Origin: Tetragonia tetragonoides
Lineage: Eukaryota > Streptophyta > Magnoliopsida > Caryophyllales > Aizoaceae
DNA: 64,000 nt
Reading direction: 5' to 3'
Assembly (NCBI GenBank): GCA_038025085.1
Contig: CM076146.1
Coordinates: 16,528,001 to 16,592,000, forward strand
The notes beneath the pieces are model-generated. The model was not told where the DNA came from and ran no database searches. It saw nothing but the letters and a program-made list of their open reading frames with translations. Shown piece by piece: positions 52,841-63,230 of the stretch; the stretch's first letter is position 1, and each line of letters opens with the position of its first letter. The translations under genes were made by a program, and so were the position numbers.

Positions 52841-54384
52841 CCTCGATTGGAAGGTTATGGTCTTTGTTTTGAACTAGTGGAGAGTCCCTCACTTGTGGTA
52901 TGACTGAGGTTATGTTTTGTAATGGATCCTTATTCTGGAGATGGGGTGGTATATAGTGCCTTTCCGGCCTCGTGAGGTGTTCAACTTCAGGAAATTCATC
53001 ATTAGAAGAATCGTACCATGCTTTAGAAATCTGGAGGGTATCATCTTCCTCGTCGCTATCACTTTCCCAAAGTCCAGCTACCTCTAGATGGAGGGAGTCA
53101 AGCTTAAATGGTGGGATAGACTGTCCAATTGGCACAATCAGACGAGAGGGGTCCTTTTCCTCTTCTTCATTTGGAATGACGAAAATCGCACCTAGTGGAT
53201 TGGTGTTGTTGTTTGGAGTGGGAACATCTTTGGCTTGGGAATAGTCCCATTGTCATACATATCCTGAGTTTTATTTTTGAGTGTCCAACACCTCTCGGAA
53301 TCATGTCCTTTTCCTCTATGGAATTTGCAATAAAGATTAGGTTTCCATGATGGGCTCCTCTTTTCGACATCGGGATCCGGAGTGGGACCCACAATGCTGA
53401 GGTAGTAATTTTTGACAAGCTTTTTCAAAGCCTTAGCATAGGTCATGCCCAATGGGGTGTATTGCCTTTGCGGTTTGTCATAGACGGCATTGACTTCATT
53501 AATCTTATTGGAAGAGCTTTCGGAGCTGGGATTCTTCTTGTAATTCGAGTTATAAGTACCTTTGTTGAAGAAGTCTTTGCCTTTCTCCTTTTTAAGTGCT
53601 TGATCTTCCTCTATGAGCAATCCCACACTATTGAGTTGTTTGTATGAAGTAATTTCGTCATATTTGAGAGGATTCAAGTAAGGAGGTCGTAAATTCTTGA
53701 TGAGTTTCCTAATTTTCTCTTCCTCGGATGGACGGTCAAGCATTTCGGCCACTTTAGTTCTCTATTTCTTAACAAAGTCACTGAAGCTTTCATTTTCACC
53801 ATGATTTGCTGCTTCCAACTCTCTCATGGTAGTTGGTTGGATGACGTTTTAGGCGTAGCTTGTGAGGAACAAACTAGACACCTTGTTCCATTCTCGAATT
53901 TGACTAGGCTCAAGCTTGAAGAATCATGCGGTGGTGAAAGCCCTTATGTGCTCTTTTGGATCATTGGTCCCTTTGAAGGTGGGGACTTCAGGCATTGAGA
54001 ATTTTTACGAGAGTTTCCCCTTGATGTGAGAGGAATATCCTTCAGCATTGATCATGTAGTCACTTATGATCTTGTTTTGAGTCAGTGCTAACTCAAGGTT
54101 TTTAATTTGTGCACTTAGCTCTTCCACTTTGTCATCTCGAGGTGGAGGGTCATCCTTGTTAGAAGGGTCAGCTTCCTTAACCTTGCTTTCTATCGATATC
54201 ACACGGTTTTCCATAGCTTCAACATTGTCGTCATTTCAGTCAACATTTCAGCGGTAGTCTTAGGTGGTGGAGGTGGCATATCATCTTTGGCCATTTCGGT
54301 CAACTTAGAACCAAGTGGTCGATATGGAGGGGGAGTAACAAATACTGCGTTAGACCTAGATTTGCTCGAAGGGGGAGACTCCAA
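52812..54384 (-). pseudogene. Element C gag with variant zinc finger
   Basis: N-terminal helical part 54384-54005 (TTAEMLTEMTTMLK, VEELSAQIKNLELALTQN, SSHIKGKLS). The capsid core follows with stops and a frame change (VPTFKG near 53976, RTKVAEMLDRPSEEEKIRKL at 53765-53705). 53752-53192 is open and ends with the finger CKFHRGKGHDSERC (about 53329-53288), C-x2-H-x4-H-x4-C as in A. An acidic tail WESDSDEEDDTLQISKAWYD follows (53135-52812). Compared with B, this copy keeps the capsid core and the finger. Confidence 0.8.
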
Positions 54385-54639
54385 TACGAGCTTCCTAACC
54401 AGGTGTTGATTACTATGATCGCACTCTCAACTTTTCGGACCGACTCTTTTCTTCCCAATCCTGGACAGCGGATAAGTCTTAGGAAAAGGAAAGACTAACA
54501 AGTTCCACAAAAGAAAAGTTTTAAAATAAAAATGGGAAGTCTCTATCTAGAATATTCTATCAACATAGTTACCCTTGGGGTATAAATAATGGGTTTAGGC
54601 TAAAAGATCTCGACGAGGATAAAAATGAAAAGATGTTAT

Positions 54640-55240
54640 ACTGTTGACTAAACGAAGAGGGGAGAGATATTATCTCTACTCAATATGGGATAAAGCAAAA
54701 GATATTATACTCTTGACTAAAAGGAGAGGAGAGAGATATTATCTTGACTCAATATGGGATAAAGCAAAAGATATTATACTATTGACTAAAAGGAGAGGGG
54801 AGAGATACTATCTCGACTCAATATGGGATAAAGCAAAAGATATTATACTCTTGACTAAAGCTTTGTTCTCTTCAATGGAATGGTGCGGGATGGTGAAGAA
54901 CGGAATGGAACAAAACGGATTGGAACGGAACGGAACGGCGCGGCGCGGATGATTCAAAAAAATGTGAGACAAAATGAAGTACAAAATGTGGAACGGAACG
55001 GAATGGAAAGGAACGAAACGGATAATTCAAAAAAAATGTGAGACAAAATGAAGTACAAAATGCGGAACAGAAGAGAATGGATTGCAACGGAACGAAACGG
55101 AGTGCAAGTTGGAAACGACAAAAAGAACAGGGCCTAAAAGGAGAGGGGAGAGATATTATCTCTACTCAATATGGGATAAAGCAAAAGAAATTATACACTT
55201 GACTAAAAGGAGAGGGGAGAGATATTATCGAGATATTTCA
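54640..55240. repeat. Leader tandem repeat of element C, period about 66-69 bp
   Basis: Units contain GACTAAA(A)GGAGAGGGGAGA, GATATTATCT(C/T)(T/G)ACTC, AATATGGGATAAAGCAAAAG and ATATTATACTCTTGACT. Starts near 54645, 54713, 54782 and, after the 274-bp insertion, 55134 and 55199. The array sits in the 5' leader between PBS and gag. The element A leader has a degenerate match (8218-8300). Confidence 0.88.
54860..55133. mobile_element. 274-bp MITE-like insertion rich in GGAACGG
   Basis: It splits one tandem-repeat unit of the leader. Flanks CTAAA (54855-54859 and 55134-55138) form a 5-bp duplication. Ends GCTTTGTTCT and, reversed, GCCCTGTTCT agree at 8 of 10 positions. Inside, two diverged copies of a block of about 75 bp contain GTGAGACAAAATGAAGTACA. 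No coding potential. The superfamily is uncertain. Confidence 0.72.
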
Positions 55241-55249
55241 CTAAAACTC

Positions 55250-55963
55250 ACTACCTAAATAATGGGAAAGAATAAAGCATTAAATATTTCCTAAGGTAAC
55301 AAGCATCATATAGAACATTCGGGGATATTGTTTCCTAAAAATAAATATTCTAGACTCAATCTTAAGACAAAATCTAGACTCAAAAAAGAAAAATATCCTA
55401 ATTGGGGTCTAACCTAATATTCTATGACGACCAAAACGACTACGCAAAGATTGCGTTCACATATAGGCAAATAGCACAATAGCGTAAATGACATGATCAT
55501 GAAAATCTAGCATGGACATGGGATTGAGTTTCGACCTAAAACATTGGTTCTAGTTCATGCAATGGGGTAGGCTTAAGGGTTTTGGTCAAAAGGTACTCAT
55601 GATCAAGAATGTACAACAATACGCGGGATACGCGACAATGTGATGCATTCTTGTTATCCTACTCGTCGAATGGATGAATGCGTAGGAAGGTACATGAGGT
55701 GGGGGGAAACTATTATTTCTTGGTAAAGAATAATCGAGTGTATTCTCACCAAGGCACTTCACCACACTCCGTTGGCTAAGAAACTAGTTTGACCTTGTAC
55801 AAACAAGCTCGGATGTCGCGCAGCACATGCACATGAATACAATGGATGCAATTCAATAAGATGAATGACAAGTCACAAAATAATAAGTAAGAACACTCAA
55901 GGTAGTGAACCAAGCAAAAATAATAGCATTGAATCGATTTTCAAGTTACACCCTCATAATCAT
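55250..55963 (-). other. Leader of element C, PBS-proximal part
   Basis: Matches the B leader (13555-14190) in reverse: GTGTAACTTGAAAATCGATT, CTCGGATG/GAGCTTGTTTGTAC and AGTGCCTTGGTGAGAATACA segments. No gene is seen. Confidence 0.6.
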
Positions 55964-55982
55964 GTCCCCAGTGAAGTCACCA
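55964..55982 (-). promoter_or_regulatory. Primer-binding site of element C
   Basis: Minus strand TGGTGACTTCACTGGGGAC, one base after the LTR end GGCTACA. One mismatch to B (TGGCGAC). Confidence 0.8.
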
Positions 55983-55983
55983 T

Positions 55984-57439
55984 TGTAGCCTACCAGATTT
56001 TTCTCCTCGTTTCCCCCGAGCGGCCGATGGGATAGCCTGGGAGAGCGTCTTTGGATTTCGTGAATCTCTCAAGTTTAAATGCACATGAAGACTATCCTTT
56101 CGTACTAAGGACATGATTAAGGTTGTCGGAAGTCGCCAAAAAATTCAAGGAAATTTGGAATCCTTGGAATCAAGTCGATAGTCTAAAGAGACGTCAACTC
56201 AATTTCTGTGCGCCCTAATCCCTATTGGGAAAACTGACTTCATCAATGAGTTCGGGGACGTGAGTACGAGCTAGGAAGGTGTTAGGCACCCAACTCGCCC
56301 ATTGACAACAACGACCTTTACTAATCAATTCAATGTGATTATTAATGCTACGGTTTCAAACAATGTTCAATTTGTCCAAATATGACCACTTTTAACAACT
56401 TATCAAATTGCATGCTTTTTAATGCTAGAAAACAATAAATATGCTAAAGCTGCGGATTAGAAGGCAAAACAAGATAATTCATCCCAACAATCACAAATAA
56501 GCATAATTTATAATAAAAAAGCAATAAATAAGAATATTCATTCATTCATCCATTGGGTTTAATACAAGCTCTTTTGCTCAAAATGCGCCATGCATGTGTA
56601 TGTCATATAAACCAAATTCGCTATTAAATAACAAGCAATATATAATTTATTGAAAACCCTCAAGTTGGATGACCTGGATGCTCACAATGAACTTATTGGG
56701 TTGTTATGCTTGAACTCTTGCTTTTGATGAAGTATGAAAGTTTATTATTGTGGTGCTAGGGCTAGCCTCAAGAAGGAGTAGAATCAGAATTTAGGGTTTT
56801 ATATGAGAGAGAGAATGTTCTAAACTCTAAAATTCTAAACCAAGAGACCAACTTGAGAGAGAATTTGCCAACCTCTTCAACTGAACCCTAAGGTTTGTTT
56901 ATATAGAAGAGGGGGAGCTGCCAGGGTTTGGCACGAAAATCAAATGGGCCTCGAATTTGTCGTCCATGAGAAAAGGTCCAGGTGGCCATGCAACTAGGCC
57001 GAGCGGTTGAACCGCTTAGCCTAGCGGCATAGCCGCTTGTCCTAGCGGCCTACGCTTGAACTCAAGCGTGGCCACTTGGACCTGGAGCGGTCTACCTGAA
57101 TAGGCGCCTGACATGCTTTTTAAGAAGGGGAGGCTTTTCCGAGGGGGTCCACGCTGGATTGACTGAGTTCCCTTGTTTGACCAAGGGTTGGCTCAAGGGT
57201 TTGGGTTCCCTTTCGGGCCCTTGGGCTCAAAGCGGCCTATCTCTCAGTTTTAGACTCTAACTAAATTGAGTCCAACTGATTTGGATCACCTGTACAAAAG
57301 GCTTCCACTGGTTAAATCAAATGAACTGGGCTAATCATCAGAACAATTATTCTCGCAACCCAAGTTCGAGCAAAATCCAATCCTTTCATCATCGGGTTTT
57401 TATGGGGACTTCTCATAGACACAATTTTTGGTGTCTACA
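55984..57439 (-). mobile_element. 5' LTR of element C
   Basis: 1,456 bp; the minus strand starts TGTAGACACCAAAAATTGTG at 57439 and ends GGTAGGCTACA at 55984. It aligns with both LTRs of B throughout. GC-rich AGCGG cluster at 57110-57000, CAGGTGGCC/ACCTTTTCTCATGG box at 56998-56966, TATA box CTATATAAAC at 56906-56897. It is the only LTR of C in the window. Confidence 0.92.
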
Positions 57440-58499
57440 ACTGCCGAAATTTCATTAGACATATATCATGCATGATTATTTGTCGCATGCATAAATGTCA
57501 TTATCGTCATTATTACTATTCATTTTCATAAGCATGAAATGAGGTAGTGAGTCGTGGTCTTGTTGTACCTCCAAGTCAACCAATGCAAATAATGTGAATG
57601 GAATTGTAAATGAGAATAAGACTCCTAATGGATCCCTAGGAGCAGTCGAGCAATCGAGACTATATCTAATTGATGTAGTCTAGGGATGCGTGATTTCAAG
57701 TTACTTATGGACACCTCGTAGCGTGTTGGGGATGGACCATTCCCCATTTGTTAATTCTCTACGAATCGATTATTATATTAGAGATAGTGTGATTAAACAC
57801 AAGAGTAAGTCCATGGCATGTCAATATCAATCGATGAATAGTATGGGTAATCATTGTTCTATTCGCTCTCTTATTACTCTAATAAAGATGTTTGTCTTTC
57901 TGTGTTCGGATGATCACTAAAGCAAGATTTGCATGTAATTAAATATCGAGTATGCGTGTGCTATAATGTATGACTACTTGTGCATGCAAATGAATTTCAA
58001 TGATTCTTCTAAAACCCAGGTAAGGTTTGCGAAAGTGTTTTTACTGGGTATGGATAACGTTTATTCAGTTTATCTGATTTTTGTTTTCTTTTGTTTCTTC
58101 TCTTTTCTTCTGACCTTGTTTCCGTCACGGAAACTAAAGTGCAGGTGTTGCATAGTGAGGACGTGTATCATTGGAGTTAGATGTGGGATTGTTCTCTAGA
58201 TTGTTTATGTCTTTTAGATTGTGGGATTTTTTGTTTGTGCCCTAGAAGGCAAAGTTGCAATAATACATTAATGGACTTAAGTTCACTTTATAGACAACTC
58301 TGATATTAATGTTTTAATTTGTTTAGGTTTGTTTAGTTGCTTCCTTTGATATCCAGTTTTTCTTTCTGCGTAGCATTTATTCCTTAGCGATAAATGTTGC
58401 AGTAACAACCCTCGGGTTTGCGACGGTTCAGTGGTGTCGAGTCATGTATAGTGACGTCGATAGCTCCAAGTAAATCGTTGTAAATTCGGGGGTGTTACA
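57440..58499 (+). mobile_element. 5' LTR of element D, right part
   Basis: Continuation of the LTR started at 33009, ending AATTCGGGGGTGTTACA. It contains CGACGGTTCAGTGGTGTCG near 58421 and AT-rich U5 DNA. The open frames at 57690-57920 and 57966-58199 have no recognisable content. Confidence 0.8.
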
Positions 58500-58501
58500 A
58501 A

Positions 58502-58514
58502 TGGTATCAGAGAC
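58502..58514 (+). promoter_or_regulatory. Primer-binding site of element D
   Basis: TGGTATCAGAGAC two bases after the LTR end GTGTTACA. The initiator tRNA-Met site is TGGTATCAGAGC, so there is one extra A. Confidence 0.85.
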
Positions 58515-58639
58515 CTAGGTTTAAAAGGTTGCATAGGATTAATAAATGAATTACTAAAGATTAGTTTCATTTTGGGGAAAATAAAATGTAAAAATTAAAG
58601 CCGTTGAGCGTAGTAGTCCTGGAAGTTAGGAATTATCTA

Positions 58640-59439
58640 AAATCACCTTGTTTGTGATTTAAATGTTGACGTCAACCATAACTTGGAAGCCAATGAGGAT
58701 CCTGAGTATGAGGAGGAACCTACTGAGTCCTAACCTCACGCTCACGATGCTCCTGCTCATGAGCCAAAAGTTGAGCCTAACCCTGTCGATCTCGAGATGC
58801 GATTCGAGTATGGAGCCTTAGTCCCTGATTCACCTAGCATGCCTAACTTAGAGGATATTGCTGATGCAAGCGACAACAAATCTGTACCTCTTTCACCTCC
58901 TCCTGGTGTGTCTCCTCATGTGGAGCCATTCTTTGCCACTGATGCCGAGCTAGATGACATCCGTGCCTACATTCATCGTGCATACACTGTGATCCATCAT
59001 TACAAGTATGAGAACCGTACGAGGATACACCAAGGTTTTTGGGTCGAACTCTTACTTGCTTGCTTACCCAACATGCATCCTTGGAGATGTCTCAGGAGAA
59101 GTTTGATGATGTGGTGCTGAAGAGTGGCTACATCAACGACGAGAATACGGAAAAGGCGAGCGATAGGCGCTATGTTTCGAGGGGGATGGCAATGAGCTAT
59201 GCTTGTCTGAGTTTGAGTGGAAGGTTAACCATGTCTTAGTGCCTACTTCGAAGGACATCTGTGACAGCTGTTGGTCAAAAAAGCGCAAGCTTGTGGATAA
59301 CTTTAGAAGGCGCTTCATCTCTCAAAAGTTCAGAGACTACGCGCATCCTTACACGCCTTGTAGGGAAATGAAGCCAAGGAGGAAAGATGATTATTATGAT
59401 ACACCTCCTGGATCGAAGCACAACCCTGTCTATGTTTAG
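58640..59439 (+). pseudogene. Pre-gag accessory ORF of element D, frameshifted
   Basis: An acidic, Pro-rich frame (EPKVEPNPVDLEMRFEYGAL, VPLSPPPGVSPHVEPFFATD, AELDDIRAYIHRAYTVIHHY) opens near 58640, passes a stop near 58730 and is open to about 59036. A frameshift there moves it to LTQHASLEMSQEKFDDVVLK, and another near 59200 to LSEFEWKVNHVLVPTSKDIC, FRRRFISQKFRDYAHPYTPC and a stop at 59437-59439. Codon structure over three frames suggests one former protein of about 260 residues. The last part has CDSCW...CREM, too sparse for a zinc-finger call. I do not recognise it, and Tekay elements are not usually described with a gene here. Confidence 0.5.
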
Positions 59440-60171
59440 TAGTTTATTGACTAGAGATAACCGTTTTGTTTAGAAACATTATTTCATTATTGTGATGACC
59501 CTGCGTGGTCAAGATTGGTGTGGTGTGATGTAGTTGCCTAAGCAACAAAAATTTATGATTGTTATTTATTTTGCAATCTATCTCATTTCAAAACTATTTC
59601 ATTTGATTATATGAATGTCATTGAGATTTATTTAAACGATTGTCATTATCACATATTTGCATGGTTTACTAAAAGCTATAATTCTATCTCATATCGGCGT
59701 GACATGATGGGGAATCCATGTTGAATTTATGGCAAAATTTTCATTAAGCATTATCAGATCAATTGCGAGCCAAGAGCTAAAGCATATCAATGTGATTACT
59801 TGTGATTGTTTATTTCCCTACTAAACTAGTATGGAGCCTTAATATGTGCATTATGAATGTCATTGTTTATTCATGTGAGACTAATGTGTCTAAAGTGTAC
59901 TACATGTCTATCTAACTATTATATATGAGAACTGAGAACAATAAAGCAAGTATGTTGCTTAAACCTACAATGTAAGGTCAATTATCGAAACTTATATGTT
60001 ATTTATCAAATGTCAATAGAAAGGTTTCAATTACAACCTATATCTCTCAATTAGACCTCAATGGGTCGAGATGCGTAAATTGTCTGAATGGAGTTCATAC
60101 CATTACTTTTATATTCTCAGATCACGAAATGACAACCAACGCTTTCTAGACTCGAGGATGGTCTAACCGAC
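59440..60171 (+). other. Leader of element D between accessory ORF and gag
   Basis: AT-rich and no gene seen. The gag frame may start slightly upstream of 60172 (LEDGLTDVVEI precedes the Met without a stop back to about 60130). Confidence 0.5.
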
Positions 60172-61401
60172 GTGGTCGAGATCATGGCGCGACAGTTAGA
60201 ATGCCAAGAACAAATGCAGACTGCACAAGCATCTGAAACGCGCAGTTTCCGAGACTTTGACGCTCTCAAACCTCTTACGTTCGAAGGTGGTGCTGATCTG
60301 ACAAAACTGGAGAACTGGATCATTGAGTTCGAAAATTTGTTCCTGGGTACGAGTCGGCTTAATAACAACATGAAGATTAGCTGCTCTACGAATTATTACC
60401 TAAAGGGTGAGGCTGACAAATGGTGGAAGGATGTACGAACTGACTTGCTTATAGTGCCGAACTACAACTGGGATCGTTTTAAGGAATCCATTCGTGCTAG
60501 ATTTTATTCTAGTTCCCTACGACGACAGAAAAAACGCGAATTTGCAGCGTTGAGCCAAGACAAGCTGTATGTGGCTGAGTATGCTGCCAAGTTCAACGAC
60601 GTTGCTATTTTTGCTCCGAAGCTGCTGACAACTGAAGCTGAATGAATCGAAAGGCTCGAGGATGGACTAACATGGGACATTCAACATTTTGTCGCTGGAC
60701 AATCTGTGACTTTTCAGGAATCTTATGACAAGGCCCTGAATCAGGAGAGGATTGTAGGACGTCGTGATTCACATCTGGGAAAGAACAAGCGCGAAGAAGG
60801 TAATTCCTCGTATCCGAACAATGGCGACAAAAGGCCAAGACCAAGTGGCAACAGCAACAATTACCAAGGTGGTAGTCAGAACCATGGTGCGAATAGGAAT
60901 AGTGACTTAAATAGTTATCGAGCTACAATAATGGCTAGAAGGAATACGCCTTGTACTCGCTGTAACAAGACGCATCCTTTTAAGAATTATCGTGGTGACA
61001 TGCTGCAATGCTATGAATGGAACAAGCATGGTCACAAAGCTTCTGGGTGTTGGAGTCGTGGAGGGAATGGCAATGGGAAGAGTCGCGATAACAGCTACAA
61101 TCGTGCTGGGAACGGAAATCGCTATCATGGTAATGGTGGTAACTCCCATGGAAACGGAGGTTACAACAACAACAACAACAACCACCACCGCAACAATGTT
61201 GCTCCTGCTGTGAACAATCAAGCGCAAGTTCCTCCATCTGTCAACCCTGCGCCGAACAACAATAACAACAACAATGGAGTGGTTAATGGAAGAATCTATG
61301 TGATGAACCGCAATGAGGCAGAAGCAAACCCGAACGGGATCGCTGATACTTTTCTTGTTAATTCTTATCCCGCTTTTGTTTTCTTTGATAGTGGTGCATA
61401 G
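60172..61401 (+). pseudogene. Element D gag (Tekay/Del type) and start of protease
   Basis: Starts MARQLECQEQMQTAQ. Capsid: LKPLTFEGGADLTKLENWII, YYLKGEADKWWKDVRTDLL, FKESIRARFYSSSLRRQKKR and YAAKFNDVAIFAPKLLTTEA. A CGA to TGA type stop at 60643-60645 precedes IERLEDGLTWDIQHFV in the same frame. The zinc knuckle reads CYEWNKHGHKASGC: the second Cys is replaced by Trp, so the C-x2-C pair is lost. A Gly/Asn-rich stretch with Asn and His homopolymers (about 61080-61280) follows. The frame ends FVFFDSGA at a stop (61399-61401), where the protease active site normally reads DSGASHSF. Confidence 0.85.
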
Positions 61402-61747
61402 CATTCTTTTCTTTCTAAGAACTTTGCTACGAAAATAGGCCTAGAACCCTAATTCAGTGTATAGGGCGAACAATACGATGCTTAATGGGGCGAATGTTAG
61501 TAATTCATTGTACGAGAAGTGTTCAATTAGTATAGATGGTTCCAAGCTACCTGCAGACTTGATTCAGTTCGAGTTGAATGAATTTGACGTTATTTTGGGA
61601 ATGGACTGGTTAGCCAAGTATAGGGCTAAGATCGAGTGTTTCGAACAACGTGTTTCTTTGCGAGGACCTAGAGGTAAAAAGATCACTTTCCGAGGAGTTG
61701 TGGTCAAGCCTAAGCTAAAGGTGATGGCGACTATGAAAGTCAAGTAG
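61402..61747 (+). pseudogene. Element D protease, C-terminal part
   Basis: HSFLSKNFATKIGLEP continues the protease after the stop, then a second stop and frame change near 61450 lead to YEKCSISIDGSKLPADLIQF, ELNEFDVILGMDWLAKYRAK (the ILGMDWL motif of Tekay proteases) and VSLRGPRGKKITFRGVVVKP. It stops at 61745-61747. The RT region expected next is absent; LINE sequence follows. Confidence 0.82.
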
Positions 61748-61826
61748 TGTGTGAAGCGATTGCAAGATGACTTTTCTCACTACAGGCGTACGTTTGAGTC
61801 GGTTCTGCTAAACGGCACGTTCGCTG

Positions 61827-63230
61827 TTGATGTCTCGCCGGGGTAAGAAGAAAGTTAAACGTCGAGCTCCCAAAACATCTGGTGGTGCGTCGGTCAGTGT
61901 TCATATGGCGACACCATCGATTCCTCCTTCTGGTAATCTTAACAGTTCTAAGGGGATTCAATGGCCGAATCCTCCTCCGGATGAAGACGGCCATGTTTCT
62001 GACATAGGGTTTGAAGATGAGGTCGAGAACGATTTGGCAACGAGCTCTGCTGCTCGCGTTCTGAGATTTTCAGATTCATCTGGGCATCCCACGCCTAATT
62101 GCACGGGTGGTGTGCTGCAAACCTCTCCGATTCAGGAAAAACACCCGATACAGGAAGAGCAACCTGCAACCCATGCTGACATCTTAAGAGGTAACAGAAA
62201 CCCTGAATGGGGATTATCTCTCTCGTTTTTTCCTCCTATATTGCAAGATGGTAATATGATTGTGAAATTGGATGAAGCTGCAATTAAATCCTAGGAGAAA
62301 ATATGGAATAACGCAGTTATTGGCTATGTTTTGGCTGATTCTCCAACATTCAATGATATGTTAAAATTTGTGCAAAGTGTTTGGACCTTTGTCAAAAAGC
62401 CTAGGGTTTATATGCATGAACAGGGCTATTTCCTCTTTCGATTTGAATCCAGTGCTGATCGAGATAGAATTCCGCAATCAGGCCCTTTTTATGTCAATAA
62501 TAGACCTCTGATTGTGAAAAAATGGACAGCTGATTTTCAATTCAATCCTGACTTGATTAGAGTATTTTCACTATGGGTAAAATTCCCTAGGCTTCTTATT
62601 CCTTACTGGGTTGCAGAGAATCTAAGTAGAATTGCATGTTTTGTTGGTAAACCCATACACACAGATGCTCTAACAGCAAAGCAGGATAGATTGGCTTTTG
62701 CTAGAGTGTTAATTGAGGTTGATGTCTCAAAACCTTTGCCTACAAAAATGCCAATATACAGACCTAATGGTACCTGGTTTGAGCAGCTCATTGATTATGA
62801 TTGGAAACCAAAGTTTTGTATTGACTGTACAAAATTTGGGCACTTAATTGGAGAGTGTAATTTGCAACCAATAGTTATGCAGGATCAACAACAAGTTGCT
62901 AGAATCAAGCAGGAAACCACTATACAAAAAAGAACTCAACACCAAGTGTGGGTGGAGAACAGACCAATCCAAGCGCCAACTGAGAACATACCAAAGACTA
63001 CATTTGCTACACCTGCTGAAGCACAAATTGTGGATAAAGGTAAGCAGATTATAATATACCATGGTTCATCTAGTAGCTCAGCTCTAGAACTGGAACCTGT
63101 GCAAGAAAAGGAAAATGTGCAAGTTGAGCATGGTAACAGTTTTGGCATTCTGGAAACATACAGTGAGTGTGTTAGAGATATTCAGGAGAATGGGAGGTAC
63201 TGTCAACACCTAAATCCCAATCCCCCATGA
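61827..63230 (+). pseudogene. LINE ORF1: DUF4283-like RNA-binding protein with CCHC finger
   Basis: Starts MMSRRGKKKVKRRAPK (basic). About 467 codons with one stop at 62292-62294 (TAG after DEAAIKS). N-terminal part acidic and Ser-rich. The second part has KIWNNAVIGYVLADSPTFND, VWTFVKKPRVYMHEQGYFLF, FRFESSADRDRIPQSGPFYV and FSLWVKFPRLLIPYWVAENL, the DUF4283 arrangement of plant L1 elements. The knuckle CIDCTKFGHLIGEC is a canonical C-x2-C-x4-H-x4-C. A Gln-rich tail follows. It binds LINE RNA to form the retrotransposition particle (family knowledge). Confidence 0.87.

Larger units (their letters stand above)
34561..57439 (-). mobile_element. Element C: Tat-lineage retrotransposon with two antisense genes, 3' LTR missing
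   Basis: Minus-strand order from the right: 5' LTR (57439-55984), PBS, leader with tandem repeats, gag, protease, RT, CRM-like insertion, RNase H, CACTA insertion, second RNase H, integrase, then antisense aORF2 (38528-40019) and aORF1 (34842-37665) on the plus strand. The left end stops abruptly at about 34561 in the aORF1 leader; the hairpin repeats, PPT and 3' LTR found in B are absent. Flanking 5-mers ACTGG (34561-34565) and ACTGC (57440-57444) may be a target duplication or chance. Confidence 0.88.
33009..61755 (+). mobile_element. Element D: Tekay/Del-like chromovirus, split by element C
   Basis: The 5' LTR starts TGTGATACTCC (33009), is interrupted by C at about 34560, resumes at 57440 and ends GGGGGTGTTACA at 58499. 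The PBS TGGTATCAGAG (initiator tRNA-Met) follows at 58502. A pre-gag ORF, gag and protease follow; the element is cut by the LINE near 61755. The gag block (WWKDVRTDLL...FKESIRARFYSSSLRRQKK) is that of the Tekay/Del clade. RT onward is absent from the window. It was inserted in the Athila gag, so it is younger than that element. Confidence 0.83.

Noticed and set aside
57690..58199. Two small plus-strand frames
   Set aside because: They lie in the LTR of element D and show no domain or coding bias; one is a hydrophobic run from T-rich DNA.
58502..58514. tRNA-like fragment TGGTATCAGAG
   Set aside because: It is the LTR primer-binding site; no tRNA cloverleaf surrounds it. The same applies to 49361-49372.
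60907..61404. Long Val-rich minus-strand frame
   Set aside because: Mirror of the (AAC)n Asn-rich gag tail of element D; no homology of its own.
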